From: Chryseobacterium defluvii
GTDB taxonomy: Bacteria; Bacteroidota; Bacteroidia; Flavobacteriales; Weeksellaceae
DNA: 64,000 nucleotides
Direction: 5' to 3'
Assembly: GCF_003634775.1 (NCBI RefSeq)
Contig: NZ_RBXB01000003.1
Coordinates: 558,001 to 622,000, forward strand
The translations under genes were made by a program, and so were the position numbers. Below, piece by piece: positions 23,236 to 30,018 of the stretch (its first letter is position 1; the number at the start of each line of letters is the position of its first letter). Below the pieces are notes generated by a model that was given only the letters and a program-made list of their open reading frames with translations, was not told the DNA's origin and searched no databases.

Positions 23236-25035
23236 ATGAAAAATTATTTACCAATATTTTTTTTTCTGTGCTTTTCATTTACTTTTTCACAAAATACTAA
23301 AAGTAGTGATGAGTGTGGTACCGACAAGATCATGAATGATCTTTATGCCAAACATCCTGAATTAAAAATAAAAGAAGACGCTTTTAACCAGGCTCTTTCA
23401 AAAAGGATCAAAAGTGGGGAATTCAGTCAATTTTATTCCAAAACCACACAACTGTATGAAATTCCGGTTGTTGTTCATGTGGTAAGCGATGGAAGCCCTC
23501 TAGGTACATCCTGCAACAGGACAGATACGGAAATTATCAACTGGATCAATCATGCAAATGAAATTTATGCCGGGAATGTAGCCCCTTCGGGAATGAGCTC
23601 TCCTATTCCTGTCAAATTAGTCCTTGCTAAAATTGATCCTAACTGTAATCCTACTAACGGAATCAACAGGTTTACCGTAACCCTTCCCAATTATGTAAAT
23701 TATGGGGTGGATACGGATCCCGGACAGGCCGGAATGTATCAGCTGGATCTTACCGCTTTGGGAAAATGGGACCCTTCAAAATATTACAACATTTATATAG
23801 TGAAGGATACTGCAGGAGGGGGAGCTTCCATTGGTGGGTGGGCCGCTTACGCATGGTTTCATGGTGACAGTAATGATCATGCCATCATTAATTATACTGC
23901 AGTAACATCGCCTTCACGACATCATGTCCTTTCTCATGAGTTTGGCCACGCAATGGGCCTGTATCATACTCAGCAGGGGTCTTCCGGGACTACCTGCCCT
24001 GCAAATACTGATTGTACTTTAAATGGGGATAAGGTCTGCGATACTGAACCCAATACCCTTTCATCAGCAAACACCACTCCCTGCCAGGCAGGGCAGATTA
24101 ATCCTTGTACAGGCGTAATCTATGCTGGAGCCGAAGTTAATATAATGACCTATACCGCTTGTACCCGAGACCGCTTCACTGCAGGGCAAAGGGACAGGGC
24201 CATTGCAAACCTTCTGCAATACAGACAAAGCTTACTTAATTCACCTGCGTTAGGCACTACCTCAAGCAACAATAATGTTTCTTTAACTCCGGCTTGTATT
24301 CCGTCCACAATTACGAGTCCTAGCAATTTTGATTATGGAATTACCTCTGTTAAGTTTGGTGACATTAATAACTATTCCCTAACTTATCAGCAGAACTTTA
24401 ACAATTTTTATGAGAACTTCATTGGCAGTTATTGTTTGGGTAAAGCGACCACGACAATCCCGTTAACGACACCAACTACAATTACTATTGCTCCTGGCCC
24501 TGCAAGCCCAAATAATCCTGTACATATTATACGAGCTTATATAGATTATAACAATGATGGACAGTTTAATGAAACTACAGAAATAGTGGTGAACCAAACT
24601 GTATCATCTGCTGCAGTAGTAACTACCTCTATTACCCCTCCTGCGAATGCAGTATTAAATACACCCTTAAGACTTAGAGTTATTGGAGACAGTAATAATT
24701 TTGCTTCTACCGTTAATGCATGTTACAATCCTACCCGGGGGCAAGTAGAAGATTATGCCGTAATCATCCAGGATCAAACCTTATCGGCAGGGAAATCAGT
24801 ACAAAGCAATAATGGTACAATTATTACAAAAATCAACTCATCGGTTTATGTAAAAAGTAATAACAAAATCTCATCAGTTACTGTATATGATTCTTCCGGA
24901 AGAAGAATACTGGCGAATGAAAATATAAACTCTACAGAGTTTAACTCATCTCCTTTAAGAACAGTGAATGCGATTATTTTTGTAAATGTTACTTTAGAAA
25001 ACGGTAAAACAGTTGCTAAGAAAATAAAATTCTAA
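23236..25035 (+). CDS. Secreted M43-type (pappalysin) zinc metalloprotease with GEVED domain
   Basis: A 599-residue exported protease. Signal peptide MKNYLPIFFFLCFSFTFSQ. The catalytic domain has the metzincin motif HVLSHEFGHAMGLYH (~residues 229-243; HExxHxxGxxH) and the downstream Met-turn NIMTYTACTRDRFTAGQRD. Disulfide-type cysteines cluster between (CPANTDCTLNGDKVCDTEPN). A GEVED domain follows (IRAYIDYNNDGQFNET and VEDYAVII), then a C-terminal sorting-like segment (SSVTVYDSSGRRILANENIN, ending in NGKTVAKKIKF), implying type IX secretion. Substrate unknown. The start codon at 23236 is set by the signal peptide. A strong terminator follows at 25061. Confidence 0.88.
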   Translation: MKNYLPIFFFLCFSFTFSQNTKSSDECGTDKIMNDLYAKHPELKIKEDAFNQALSKRIKSGEFSQFYSKTTQLYEIPVVVHVVSDGSPLGTSCNRTDTEIINWINHANEIYAGNVAPSGMSSPIPVKLVLAKIDPNCNPTNGINRFTVTLPNYVNYGVDTDPGQAGMYQLDLTALGKWDPSKYYNIYIVKDTAGGGASIGGWAAYAWFHGDSNDHAIINYTAVTSPSRHHVLSHEFGHAMGLYHTQQGSSGTTCPANTDCTLNGDKVCDTEPNTLSSANTTPCQAGQINPCTGVIYAGAEVNIMTYTACTRDRFTAGQRDRAIANLLQYRQSLLNSPALGTTSSNNNVSLTPACIPSTITSPSNFDYGITSVKFGDINNYSLTYQQNFNNFYENFIGSYCLGKATTTIPLTTPTTITIAPGPASPNNPVHIIRAYIDYNNDGQFNETTEIVVNQTVSSAAVVTTSITPPANAVLNTPLRLRVIGDSNNFASTVNACYNPTRGQVEDYAVIIQDQTLSAGKSVQSNNGTIITKINSSVYVKSNNKISSVTVYDSSGRRILANENINSTEFNSSPLRTVNAIIFVNVTLENGKTVAKKIKF

Positions 25036-25060
25036 TTATTGAATGATTTCATATCTGTGA

Positions 25061-25087
25061 AGAGAGCCCTTAAAGGCTCTCTTTTTT
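25061..25087 (+). terminator. Terminator after the metalloprotease gene
   Basis: AGAGAGCC (25061-25068) pairs with GGCTCTCT (25075-25082) around CTTAAA, followed by a T tract. Confidence 0.85.
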
Positions 25088-25109
25088 GTTTGATCCCTCA
25101 AATGAATTT

Positions 25110-25143
25110 TTTGGCAGTAATTTATGTGTAATGATTATTTTTG
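25110..25143 (+). promoter_or_regulatory. Promoter for folC (TTTG, 22 bases, TAttTTTG)
   Basis: TTTG at 25110-25113 and TATTTTTG at 25136-25143 match the Bacteroidota -33/-7 pair with a 22-base spacer. Transcription would start near 25150, so the ATG at 25177 or 25186, not 25141, starts translation. Confidence 0.6.
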
Positions 25144-25185
25144 CCCCGTGTAGCATTTCACAAAAACTTTAAGACAATGTGCATC

Positions 25186-26430
25186 ATGACAAATACGCAA
25201 TACCTGGAAGCCGTAGAATGGCTTTTTGTACAGGCTCCCAACTATCAGACTGATGGGCAGAAGGCCTATAAACCCGGTTTAGAAAACATCACAAAACTTT
25301 GCGCTTTCTTTGATAATCCCCAGGAAAAAATACAATGTATCCACATTGGAGGAACTAATGGAAAAGGATCTACCAGCAACATGCTGGCTTCAGTTCTTCA
25401 GGAATCCGGTTATAAAATTGGTTTATATAACTCGCCTCATCTTATTGATTTTACGGAACGTATTAAAATAAACGGTAAAAACTGCGATAAGGAATTTGTT
25501 TTTAATTTTATCCAAAAGCTTAAAAATCTTCCGGAAGATATTCGTCCTTCTTTTTTTGAGTTCACTACGATTATGGCTTTTGAATATTTTTATCAGCAAA
25601 AGGTTGATTTCGCCATTATTGAAGTCGGTTTAGGAGGCCGGCTCGATTCTACGAATATCATTAAACCATTGGTTTCTGCTATCACCAATGTTCAATTAGA
25701 TCATCAAAATATTTTAGGAGATACGATTGAAGAAATTGCCAGGGAAAAAGCAGGAATCATTAAAAACAATACCCCCATTATTTCCGGAGATGAGAATGAA
25801 ACAGTACAAGATATCATTAAAGAAAAAGCAGAAGAGGAAAATGCCCAGTTTATTGATGCAAGTTTGTTAAAAACTGATTTTTCTTCTGATTTAAAAGGAA
25901 ATTATCAAGGAAAAAATATCAGGGTTGTTGTTGCACTGGTTGAGGAATTGAGAAAGCTTGATATCACCATTACCGGCAATAATCTGGAAAAAGGCTTATT
26001 AAACGTTCATAGAAACACAGGATTTATTGGCCGTTGGTTTGAGTTTTCAAAAGATCCCCTGACAATTTGTGATACGGCCCATAATCAGGCCGGCCTGGAA
26101 CAGGTTTTTGCTCAATTAAATTCTATTAAAAAGCATAAGCACGTTATTTTAGGCTTCGTAAATGATAAAAAAATAGATGACGTTATGAATTTATTGCCTG
26201 AAAATTCTGACTTTTATTTTGCAAAACCTTCTATTAACAGAGGAAGGGATCCGAAAGAGTATGAAGACCTGCTTCAAAAAGCAAAAATAAATTATAAAAT
26301 TTCAAATTCCATACAAGAAGCTTATCTTTCTGCTAAACAAGAATGTACAAAGGGAGAAATGATTTTTATCGGTGGCAGCAACTTTGTAGTCGGAGAATTT
26401 TTAGAAAAAAATTTGGAGATTTCCAGATAA
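25186..26430 (+). CDS. folC: Folylpolyglutamate synthase / dihydrofolate synthase
   Basis: A 414-residue Mur-ligase-fold enzyme that adds glutamate to (dihydro)folate in the cytosol. The P-loop is CIHIGGTNGKGSTSNMLASV (~residues 49-68). YNSPHLIDFTERIKING, IIEVGLGGRLDSTNII and the carbamylated-Lys region REKAGIIKNNTPIISGD are family signatures. The C-terminal domain has DTAHNQAGLEQVF and LGFVNDKKIDDV. Length fits FolC (about 420). The ATG at 25186 (MTNTQYLEAVEW) is used, with 25177 as an alternative. It ends 42 bases before the first tRNA. Confidence 0.94.
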   Translation: MTNTQYLEAVEWLFVQAPNYQTDGQKAYKPGLENITKLCAFFDNPQEKIQCIHIGGTNGKGSTSNMLASVLQESGYKIGLYNSPHLIDFTERIKINGKNCDKEFVFNFIQKLKNLPEDIRPSFFEFTTIMAFEYFYQQKVDFAIIEVGLGGRLDSTNIIKPLVSAITNVQLDHQNILGDTIEEIAREKAGIIKNNTPIISGDENETVQDIIKEKAEEENAQFIDASLLKTDFSSDLKGNYQGKNIRVVVALVEELRKLDITITGNNLEKGLLNVHRNTGFIGRWFEFSKDPLTICDTAHNQAGLEQVFAQLNSIKKHKHVILGFVNDKKIDDVMNLLPENSDFYFAKPSINRGRDPKEYEDLLQKAKINYKISNSIQEAYLSAKQECTKGEMIFIGGSNFVVGEFLEKNLEISR

Positions 26431-26443
26431 GTCGTATATTTGC
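26412..26443 (+). promoter_or_regulatory. Promoter for the tRNA-Val pair (TTTG, 19 bases, TAtaTTTGC)
   Basis: TTTG (26412-26415) lies within the 3' end of folC. It is spaced 19 bases from TATATTTGC (26435-26443), the ideal Bacteroidota pair. The first tRNA starts 29 bases downstream. Confidence 0.75.
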
Positions 26444-26472
26444 ACCACTCTAAACGAGAAAACAAGTATAGA

Positions 26473-26547
26473 GGGTTCTTAGCTCAGTTGGTTCAGAGCA
26501 TCTGGTTTACACCCAGAGGGTCGGGGGTTCGAATCCCTCAGGACCCA
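26473..26547 (+). tRNA. tRNA-Val (anticodon UAC), first copy
   Basis: A full cloverleaf is readable in 75 bases. The acceptor arm is GGGTTCT/AGGACCC, the D-stem GCTC/GAGC and the anticodon stem TCTGG/CCAGA. The loop TTTACAC gives anticodon TAC, which reads GUA/GUN valine codons. The T arm is GGGGG-TTCGAAT-CCCTC. The discriminator base is A, and CCA is not encoded. A promoter precedes it at 26412-26443. Confidence 0.95.
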
Positions 26548-26580
26548 CAGAAAAGGAAACGAAACCTTTCAAAAAAATTC

Positions 26581-26655
26581 GGGTTCTTAGCTCAGTTGGT
26601 TCAGAGCATCTGGTTTACACCCAGAGGGTCGGGGGTTCGAATCCCTCAGGACCCA
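26581..26655 (+). tRNA. tRNA-Val (anticodon UAC), second copy
   Basis: Identical base for base to the copy at 26473-26547, separated by 33 bases. The identity extends a few bases past the 3' end (CAGAAAA), as expected for a tandem duplication. A strong terminator follows at once. Confidence 0.95.
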
Positions 26656-26661
26656 CAGAAA

Positions 26662-26690
26662 AAACCGCAACATCTGTTGCGGTTTTTTTA
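26662..26690 (+). terminator. Terminator of the tRNA-Val transcript
   Basis: AAACCGCAACA (26662-26672) pairs with TGTTGCGGTTT (26675-26685) around a two-base gap, followed by TTTTTTTA. Confidence 0.85.
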
Positions 26691-26710
26691 TTTTCATTCT
26701 CTTTTTAAGA

Positions 26711-26738
26711 TTAAAAAACTTCCCTTGACGAAGGGAAG
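26711..26738 (-). terminator. Minus-strand terminator-like hairpin
   Basis: CTTCCCTT and AAGGGAAG (26719-26738) form a hairpin. On the minus strand it is followed by a T tract (plus-strand A run near 26713-26718). It probably stops minus-strand readthrough into the tRNA genes. Confidence 0.5.
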
Positions 26739-26837
26739 TTAGAAGATAGTTTGTTAAAGATGAAAATATAATGGATTGATTTCGTTTTAAAAATAATAAT
26801 ATTTCAGCATTAAGATTATGATTGTAATCATAAACCA

Positions 26838-26866
26838 AAAGCCACAACGGATTGTTGTGGCTTTTT
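26838..26866. terminator. Hairpin with T tracts on both strands
   Basis: AAAGCCACAAC and GTTGTGGCTTT (around GGATT) lie 16 bases after the stop codon of the minus-strand small lipoprotein gene. A separate palindrome, TTATGATT-GT-AATCATAA, sits at 26816-26833. Confidence 0.65.
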
Positions 26867-26881
26867 CATCTTAGCATATTG

Positions 26882-27052
26882 CTATTTTTTATATTGTCCC
26901 GGGGCATACTGTTTGGCAGATTTTGCTCCTGTTGCTTTCTTAACCTGGCCCGGAGGAAGCCCATGATTTCCATTAGGCTTCAAACGTGGAACGCAAGAAG
27001 TAATAAACAATCCTATCAGAGCTATTGCTCCTATTTTTTTTATTAATTTCAT
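26882..27052 (-). CDS. Small lipoprotein (56 residues)
   Basis: A 56-residue protein, below common size cut-offs. It has a lipoprotein signal peptide (MKLIKKIGAIALIGLFITSC, lipobox ITSC, Cys 20). The mature peptide of 37 residues contains NGNHGLPPGQVKKATGAKSA followed by KQYAPGQYKK. Short lipoproteins with the pattern HG.PPGQ.KK..G.KSAK.YAPGQ.KK are, to my recollection, common in Flavobacteriia, sometimes labelled quinol oxidase subunit 4 without experimental support. The coding signal is convincing: start, signal peptide and a terminator 16 bases after the stop. Its function is unknown. Confidence 0.82.
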   Translation of the reverse strand: MKLIKKIGAIALIGLFITSCVPRLKPNGNHGLPPGQVKKATGAKSAKQYAPGQYKK

Positions 27053-27111
27053 AATCGTATTTTAATTATATTATTAAAATATTATGCCAATTAAATTAAT
27101 TACTTTTTATT

Positions 27112-28083
27112 TTATAAATTAATCTTCTCTATAATCTTCTGAATATTAAGCTCCTCAAGACACGCCCAATCTCCCCTGTAGCATTCTTTGTCACCAAATA
27201 CCGAACACGGCCTGCAGCTTAAATCTTTTACCTGAACCACATCATCTTCACTTTGTCCAAATCCGAGAAAACCCGCATAAGGATGAGTTGCCCCCCAGAT
27301 AGAAACACATTTTACCCCCATTAAACTGGCCAGGTGCATATTAGCAGAATCCATTGAGATCATTAATTCTAATTCTGAAATTTTAGTAAGTTCTTCCGTA
27401 AGGCTTAGCTTACCTGCCAAACTTTTTGTATTAGGAATCTCTTTTTCCCATTGGTCTAAGGTTTCGGTTTCCTTTTTTCCGCCTCCGAAGAAGTATAACT
27501 GATGTTTTTGTGCTAAAACCCGCGCGAGCTCATATGATTTTTCCAAAGGAAGCATTTTACCCTTATGTTGAGCAAAAGGAGCAAAGCCTATTCCCGATTT
27601 AGGGGAAGAATTTGGTCTTAAGCGGTTAGAAAGCTCAACTTTAAAACCCATTTCACGGAAAACATCAGCATACCGCTCAACGGTAGTTTTCAACTGTTCT
27701 TTTTCCAGATTCCAGATATCGGTTAATTTTTCTTTTTCTTCCTTGCCTTTATTAATTTTAAACACCTTCATCCCTTTTCTCCTGCATATCTTATCCAGAA
27801 TTTTGGTCCGGATTACATCATGCAGGTTTGCAATCATGTCCGGGTGAAATTCTTTCAAAAGTTCATTGGCAAGCCTGTTCAATCCAAAAAAACCTTTATA
27901 ATCATCCAGGTTAACTCCTTTGAATATGACATTGGGTATATCAGAAAATAAGTTCTCAAAATTTTTCCTGGAAACCATTACTATTTCCACATCCGGATTT
28001 TGCTCCAGGAATTCCCGGAAAACCGGTGCTGTCATCGCAACATCACCAAAAGCAGAAAAGCGATATGCTAATATTCTGGTCAC
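27112..28083 (-). CDS. Glycosyltransferase family 9 (heptosyltransferase-like)
   Basis: A 323-residue GT-B glycosyltransferase of family 9, which in Gram-negative bacteria adds heptose or related sugars to lipopolysaccharide core. The opening TRILAYRFSAFGDVAMTAPVF matches the family N-terminus (RFS.(I/F)GDV..T.P). The C-terminal donor-site motif is LMISMDSANMHLASLMGVKC (~residues 236-255), followed by SIWGATHPYAGF. The C-terminus has Cys-rich LSCRPCSVFGDKECYRGDWAC. The start codon is GTG at 28081-28083. It overlaps the SufE stop by four bases (GTGA), so the two are translationally coupled. Confidence 0.88.
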   Translation of the reverse strand: MTRILAYRFSAFGDVAMTAPVFREFLEQNPDVEIVMVSRKNFENLFSDIPNVIFKGVNLDDYKGFFGLNRLANELLKEFHPDMIANLHDVIRTKILDKICRRKGMKVFKINKGKEEKEKLTDIWNLEKEQLKTTVERYADVFREMGFKVELSNRLRPNSSPKSGIGFAPFAQHKGKMLPLEKSYELARVLAQKHQLYFFGGGKKETETLDQWEKEIPNTKSLAGKLSLTEELTKISELELMISMDSANMHLASLMGVKCVSIWGATHPYAGFLGFGQSEDDVVQVKDLSCRPCSVFGDKECYRGDWACLEELNIQKIIEKINL

Positions 28084-28499
28084 GACTTAAGCTGATAAGC
28101 GACTGCGTAAAATTTAATCTGTTTGGTCATAGCCATTAAGCCATTGGCTCTGGATGGCGAAAGAAATTCCTGTAATCCTATTTCTGAAATAAAATCGAAA
28201 TCAGAATCCAGAATTTCCTGAGTAGAATGTCCGCTATAAATACTTACCAATAAAGAAACAATCCCTTTAGGCAAAATACCATCAGAATCTGCATCGAAAA
28301 ACAGTTTTCCATCTTTGAATTCGGCATCGATCCAAACTTTGCTCTGGCATCCTTTAATCAGGTTTTCGTCCGTTTTTTTATCTGCAGAAAGTCCTTTTAA
28401 TTCTTTTCCAAGATCAATAATATATTCATACTTCTGCTCCCAATCGTCAAGAAAGGCAAATTCGTCGATAATTTCCTGCTGTTTTTCCTTAATGGTCAT
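28080..28499 (-). CDS. sufE: SufE-family cysteine desulfurase accessory protein
   Basis: A 139-residue protein that takes sulfur from the SufS desulfurase and passes it on for Fe-S cluster assembly. The acceptor Cys lies in NLIKGCQSKVWIDAEFKDGK (~residues 47-66; family GCQS.VW). Preceding ADKKTDENLIKGC and following LVSIYSGHSTQEILDSDFDF also fit. The start MTIKEKQQEI at 28499 is preferred to an ATG seven codons upstream. No other suf gene is in the window. The gene is coupled by a four-base overlap to a glycosyltransferase, which probably reflects transcription and not function. Confidence 0.9.
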   Translation of the reverse strand: MTIKEKQQEIIDEFAFLDDWEQKYEYIIDLGKELKGLSADKKTDENLIKGCQSKVWIDAEFKDGKLFFDADSDGILPKGIVSLLVSIYSGHSTQEILDSDFDFISEIGLQEFLSPSRANGLMAMTKQIKFYAVAYQLKS

Positions 28500-28544
28500 G
28501 TTAACAATTTCTTTATGCAAAGATAACCAATTTGTAAAGAATAT

Positions 28545-29642
28545 TTATGAAGATGCTTTTTGAAAAACATTCAATAATTTCACTTCTTCATTTTCCCAGC
28601 AAAACACTTCCGCCGCTTTTTCCAATTCGTTTTGATAGTTTTTTCTTCCTTTGTTTAAAACGTCTTTTACTGCCTCTGCAATGTTTTCGGGCCTGTGGTC
28701 TTTAATAAGTTCTCCTATATCAAACTGATCTTTAATATTTCTCATTTCCGGAAGATCTGAAAGTATTAAGGGAACCCTGGCCTGAATAGAATCCAGCACT
28801 TTATTGGGTAAAGAATAAAAATAGCTTTCCCCTCCATTTTCCTCGATACTCATGGAACAGTCTGCTGTTAAAGTAATATTTATTAAATCTTTGGGTAGCA
28901 GCTTCCCCAGAAATGTAACTTTATGCTGAAGGTTTTCACGCCCTGTCAATTCTTCATATTCTTTTTTTCTGGGTCCATCCCCTGCAATGTAAAACATCAC
29001 ATCTTCCAGATGATGCATGGCCAGAATAGCTTTATCGATTCCACGAAACGGATTGATCACGCCCTGGTATAAAAGAATTTTCGGATGGTTGTCATACAAC
29101 TCCTTATCGAAAGTTAATTTTCTTGGCGCATTTTGCACAACAGCAGGGTTTATTCCATATTTCTTTTGAAACCATTTTGCATAGCTTCCGCTTGCCGTAA
29201 TCATGAATTTCAGCTCCGGAATTACCTTTTTTTCAAGGTATCGCCATATTTTTTGTGACATTTTGCCTTGAATTGCAGGCATTTCGGAAAAAATTTCATG
29301 ACTGTCGAAAACCAAGGGGATGTTCAGTTTTTTGGCAATAAGGTAATTGGGCAATAAGGCATCAATATCATTGGCATGAAGAATCGTATTCTGATCCGCT
29401 TTTCTTTTTAATTCATGATATAGCTTCCAATTGAATTCAAAATAGGCGGTTTTCAAGCTTTTTGAAAATATTTTAATCCTGGAAAAAGGATAAGGCCGTT
29501 CCATTTTTTCTTCTCCCTTCCAATTATTTCCTATCAGTTCAATCTCATAGCCGTTTTCATACAATGTTCTGCAGACCTTTTCAATTCTTTGATCCGTATG
29601 CAAATTGCTGAAAGCTGAAGTAATGATTTTTTTCCGTTTCAT
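28545..29642 (-). CDS. Glycosyltransferase family 4-like
   Basis: A 365-residue GT-B glycosyltransferase. The N-terminal acceptor half starts KRKKIITSAFSNLHTDQRIE and contains LHANDIDALLPNYLIAKKLN. The donor half has KILLYQGVINPFRGIDKAIL (~200-219), MFYIAGDGPRKKEYEEL (~230-246) and the E-x7-E region SMSIEENGGESYFYSLPNKV (~290-309). It probably builds surface polysaccharide in the cytosol. The ATG at 29642 overlaps the stop of the upstream small membrane-protein gene by four bases. An in-frame start 25 codons upstream would overlap that gene heavily and is unlikely. Confidence 0.87.
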   Translation of the reverse strand: MKRKKIITSAFSNLHTDQRIEKVCRTLYENGYEIELIGNNWKGEEKMERPYPFSRIKIFSKSLKTAYFEFNWKLYHELKRKADQNTILHANDIDALLPNYLIAKKLNIPLVFDSHEIFSEMPAIQGKMSQKIWRYLEKKVIPELKFMITASGSYAKWFQKKYGINPAVVQNAPRKLTFDKELYDNHPKILLYQGVINPFRGIDKAILAMHHLEDVMFYIAGDGPRKKEYEELTGRENLQHKVTFLGKLLPKDLINITLTADCSMSIEENGGESYFYSLPNKVLDSIQARVPLILSDLPEMRNIKDQFDIGELIKDHRPENIAEAVKDVLNKGRKNYQNELEKAAEVFCWENEEVKLLNVFQKASS

Positions 29643-29866
29643 TGCTTTTTCTTGTCTGCTATCAAATGATAAACCTGTACAAAGCAAAGTAAGGCATTGG
29701 GAATAATAACCGGCCAAAGCATTCCACTGAATATGCCATAAATGACAAAACAGATACAGCCTACCATATTTACGATCCTGATTTTTCTTAAATTTTTCAA
29801 AGCAAAACTCAGTACAATAAAAAAAGAGGCAGCATATCCGATATAGGTGGCAATTTCAGGGCTCAT
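29639..29866 (-). CDS. YgjV-like small membrane protein
   Basis: A 75-residue protein with three predicted membrane segments. It opens MSPEIATYIGYAASFFIVLS, followed by a Lys/Arg-rich loop KNLRKIRIVN and then the hydrophobic run CICFVIYGIFSGMLW. The pattern resembles the YgjV family of small inner-membrane proteins. It overlaps the glycosyltransferase start by four bases, so the two form an operon. Its role is unknown. Confidence 0.72.
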   Translation of the reverse strand: MSPEIATYIGYAASFFIVLSFALKNLRKIRIVNMVGCICFVIYGIFSGMLWPVIIPNALLCFVQVYHLIADKKKQ

Positions 29867-29978
29867 GCAAAATTTTTAAAGGGAAACAAACTTAGTCATT
29901 TTCAATAAGATAATAAAATTTTTTGTGACATAAAGTCATTAATTGATTTTTGGTAAAATATTTGTAATTTAGATAATG

Positions 29979-30002
29979 AATAAAGATGATTTTATCTTTA
30001 TT
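29979..30002. promoter_or_regulatory. Inverted repeat in the clpC leader
   Basis: AATAAAGAT (29979-29987) and ATCTTTATT (29994-30002) are perfect 9-bp arms around GATTTT, ending 16 bases before the clpC ATG. It is either an operator or an mRNA hairpin; no sequence match to the CIRCE repeat. Confidence 0.5.
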
Positions 30003-30018
30003 CTAATTGAGATATATT

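Noticed and set aside
26473-26655. The tandem repeat of 75 bases with a 33-base spacer, which resembles a two-unit CRISPR.
   Set aside because: The repeats fold as complete tRNA-Val cloverleafs and there are only two.
26440-26742. A 100-codon open frame with two near-identical halves across the tRNA region.
   Set aside because: It is produced by the two identical tRNA-Val genes and has no coding signal of its own; the frame on the opposite strand at 26587-26847 is a shadow of the second tRNA and the sequence after it.
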